A stretch of 6,507 nt of DNA, from NCBI GenBank assembly GCA_020629595.1, contig JAHDDA010000107.1:1-6507 (forward strand), read 5' to 3'. This document shows, piece after piece, positions 5,771-6,507 of this stretch; position 1 is the first letter of the stretch; every line of letters starts with the position of its first letter. This stretch comes from Chitinophagales bacterium. Its GTDB lineage: Bacteria > Bacteroidota > Bacteroidia > Chitinophagales > UBA2359. Position numbers and translations under genes: made by a program. The notes beneath the pieces are model-generated. The model was not told the origin of the DNA. It saw only the letters and a program-made list of their open reading frames with translations, and made no database searches.

Positions 5771-6507
5771 ATGTTTTTTTTATCCGACATTTTCCCAAAT
5801 AAAAAAGATAGAGACGATTTTTTAATTGCCCTATTAGTTATCTTGGCTTTTTTATGGTTCGTATTTTTAAAAGACTTTTCAGTTTTTAATAGCATTAAAA
5901 AATATTTTGGCTCATCAGCAGCTATAACACAAATAGCCGATGCTGATAATGATGGAATTGCAGATATTAATGATGAATGTCCGAATATTAAAGGCATTGA
6001 AAGATATGAAGGCTGTCCTAATGCTAAAGCCTACGACACAGATTTAGATGGAGTTAAAAATTCTAAAGATAAATGTCCTAAAGTTGCAGGCTCTGAAAAA
6101 AATAATGGTTGCCCATTAGATAGCGATGGAGATGGTTTCGCCGATGCTTTTGATGCCTGCCCTAATATTTATGGAACTATTGATGGTTGCCCTGAAGCAG
6201 ACGATGATGGTGATGGGATTGTAAATAGCAAAGACCGTTGCCCAAGAGAAGCTGGTTCAAGAATAAATAAAGGTTGCCCTGAAGCTAAAAATAATATAAA
6301 AGAAGCTGTAGGCACTTCTGGTGCAGTAGCTACTATTGTTGATACAGATGGAGATGGAGTTGCTGATGAAAACGATAAATGTCCTAAAATAAAAGGTAAT
6401 GGAGCAGATGGTTGCCCCAAAGTAAAAGACGCTGATGGAGATGGTATTGTTGATAGCAAAGATAAATGTCCGAATGAAAAAGGAACAGCTTCAACTTCTG
6501 GATGCCC
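5771..6507 (+). CDS. Membrane-anchored thrombospondin type 3 repeat protein (3'-partial)
   Basis: The frame is open from ATG 5771 to the window end: 245 complete codons, no stop. ATG 5771 is the first start after an in-frame TAG at 5738-5740. Residues 1-16 are charged (KKDRDD), 17-33 form one strongly hydrophobic helix, and about 34-56 form a linker. There is no obvious signal-peptidase site or lipobox, so an inner-membrane anchor with the rest in the periplasm is likely. From residue 57 there are six calcium-binding TSP3 motifs of the form DxDxDGxx[DN]xxDxCP starting at 57, 89, 117, 144, 191 and 220. Each is followed by a second Cys, giving pairs 70/82, 102/114, 130/140, 157/169, 204/215 and 233/245, presumably disulfides. 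In Bacteroidota such arrays often precede an OmpA-type peptidoglycan-binding domain; whether one follows here cannot be seen. Function unknown. Confidence 0.88.
   Translation, partial: MFFLSDIFPNKKDRDDFLIALLVILAFLWFVFLKDFSVFNSIKKYFGSSAAITQIADADNDGIADINDECPNIKGIERYEGCPNAKAYDTDLDGVKNSKDKCPKVAGSEKNNGCPLDSDGDGFADAFDACPNIYGTIDGCPEADDDGDGIVNSKDRCPREAGSRINKGCPEAKNNIKEAVGTSGAVATIVDTDGDGVADENDKCPKIKGNGADGCPKVKDADGDGIVDSKDKCPNEKGTASTSGC
5939..6507 (+). repeat. Array of six TSP3 calcium-binding repeats (coding)
   Basis: The protein repeats start 32, 28, 27, 47 and 29 residues apart. The long fourth interval is due to an extra linker of about 20 residues (171-190, positions 6281-6340) rich in small residues with few charges towards its end, which divides the array into groups of four and at least two. 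The repeats are conserved mainly at Asp, Gly, Cys and Pro, and the DNA between them has diverged, so this is an old array and not a recent tandem expansion. The array continues to the window edge and may extend further. Confidence 0.85.

Noticed and set aside
5745..5825. Small plus-strand open frame of 26 codons overlapping the TSP3 start, a possible leader peptide
   Set aside because: It is out of frame with the TSP3 gene, has no regulatory pattern such as a codon run or attenuator, and such a short frame is expected by chance.
5725..5997. Minus-strand open frame opposite the start of the TSP3 gene
   Set aside because: The plus-strand frame encodes a clear membrane helix and TSP3 motifs, so this is its antisense shadow.
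6169..6459. Minus-strand open frame rich in Ser and Pro with internal repeats
   Set aside because: The repeats are the complement of the Asp/Gly-rich TSP3 repeats on the plus strand; not a real gene.

Overview
The window is AT-rich DNA that looks like a member of the Bacteroidota. Coding density is high, there are no Shine-Dalgarno sequences, and several genes are preceded by the Bacteroidota -7 promoter motif TAnnTTTG. Proteins typical of the phylum are present: a DUF3575-like outer-membrane barrel, a Nudix/winged-helix regulator and a thrombospondin type 3 (TSP3) repeat protein. I cannot place the genus.

Layout. (1) Positions 22-672, minus strand: pdxH, the vitamin B6 salvage oxidase. (2) Positions 691-1791, plus strand: a soluble PAS-like histidine kinase that diverges from pdxH with only 18 bp between start codons, so each gene's promoter lies inside the other's 5' end. 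(3) Positions 1833-3139, plus strand: a two-gene unit, a small secreted beta-barrel protein followed by a Nudix-winged-helix regulator, joined by a TAATG stop/start overlap. (4) Positions 3181-4218, plus strand: rlmN, the radical-SAM rRNA/tRNA adenine methyltransferase. (5) Positions 4231-5613, minus strand: tilS, tRNA(Ile)-lysidine synthase, convergent with rlmN and separated from it by 12 bp. (6) Positions 5614-5770: a 157-bp divergent regulatory region with a good tilS promoter and several inverted repeats. (7) From 5771 to the window end, plus strand: a partial, membrane-anchored, cysteine-paired TSP3 repeat protein. It has no stop codon inside the window.

How the genes relate. rlmN and tilS both modify RNA that affects decoding, but they face each other and are not one operon. 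The barrel gene and the Nudix regulator are the only clear co-transcribed pair. The kinase has no response regulator beside it. The window reads mostly as ordinary housekeeping and envelope genes. I found no CRISPR array, mobile element, tRNA, rRNA or recognisable defence system. The points most worth a second look are the histidine kinase H-box, which lacks the usual Thr/Asn of the phosphatase motif; the palindrome set between the tilS and TSP3 promoters; the inverted repeat at the start of the barrel-regulator unit; and the architecture of the TSP3 protein.
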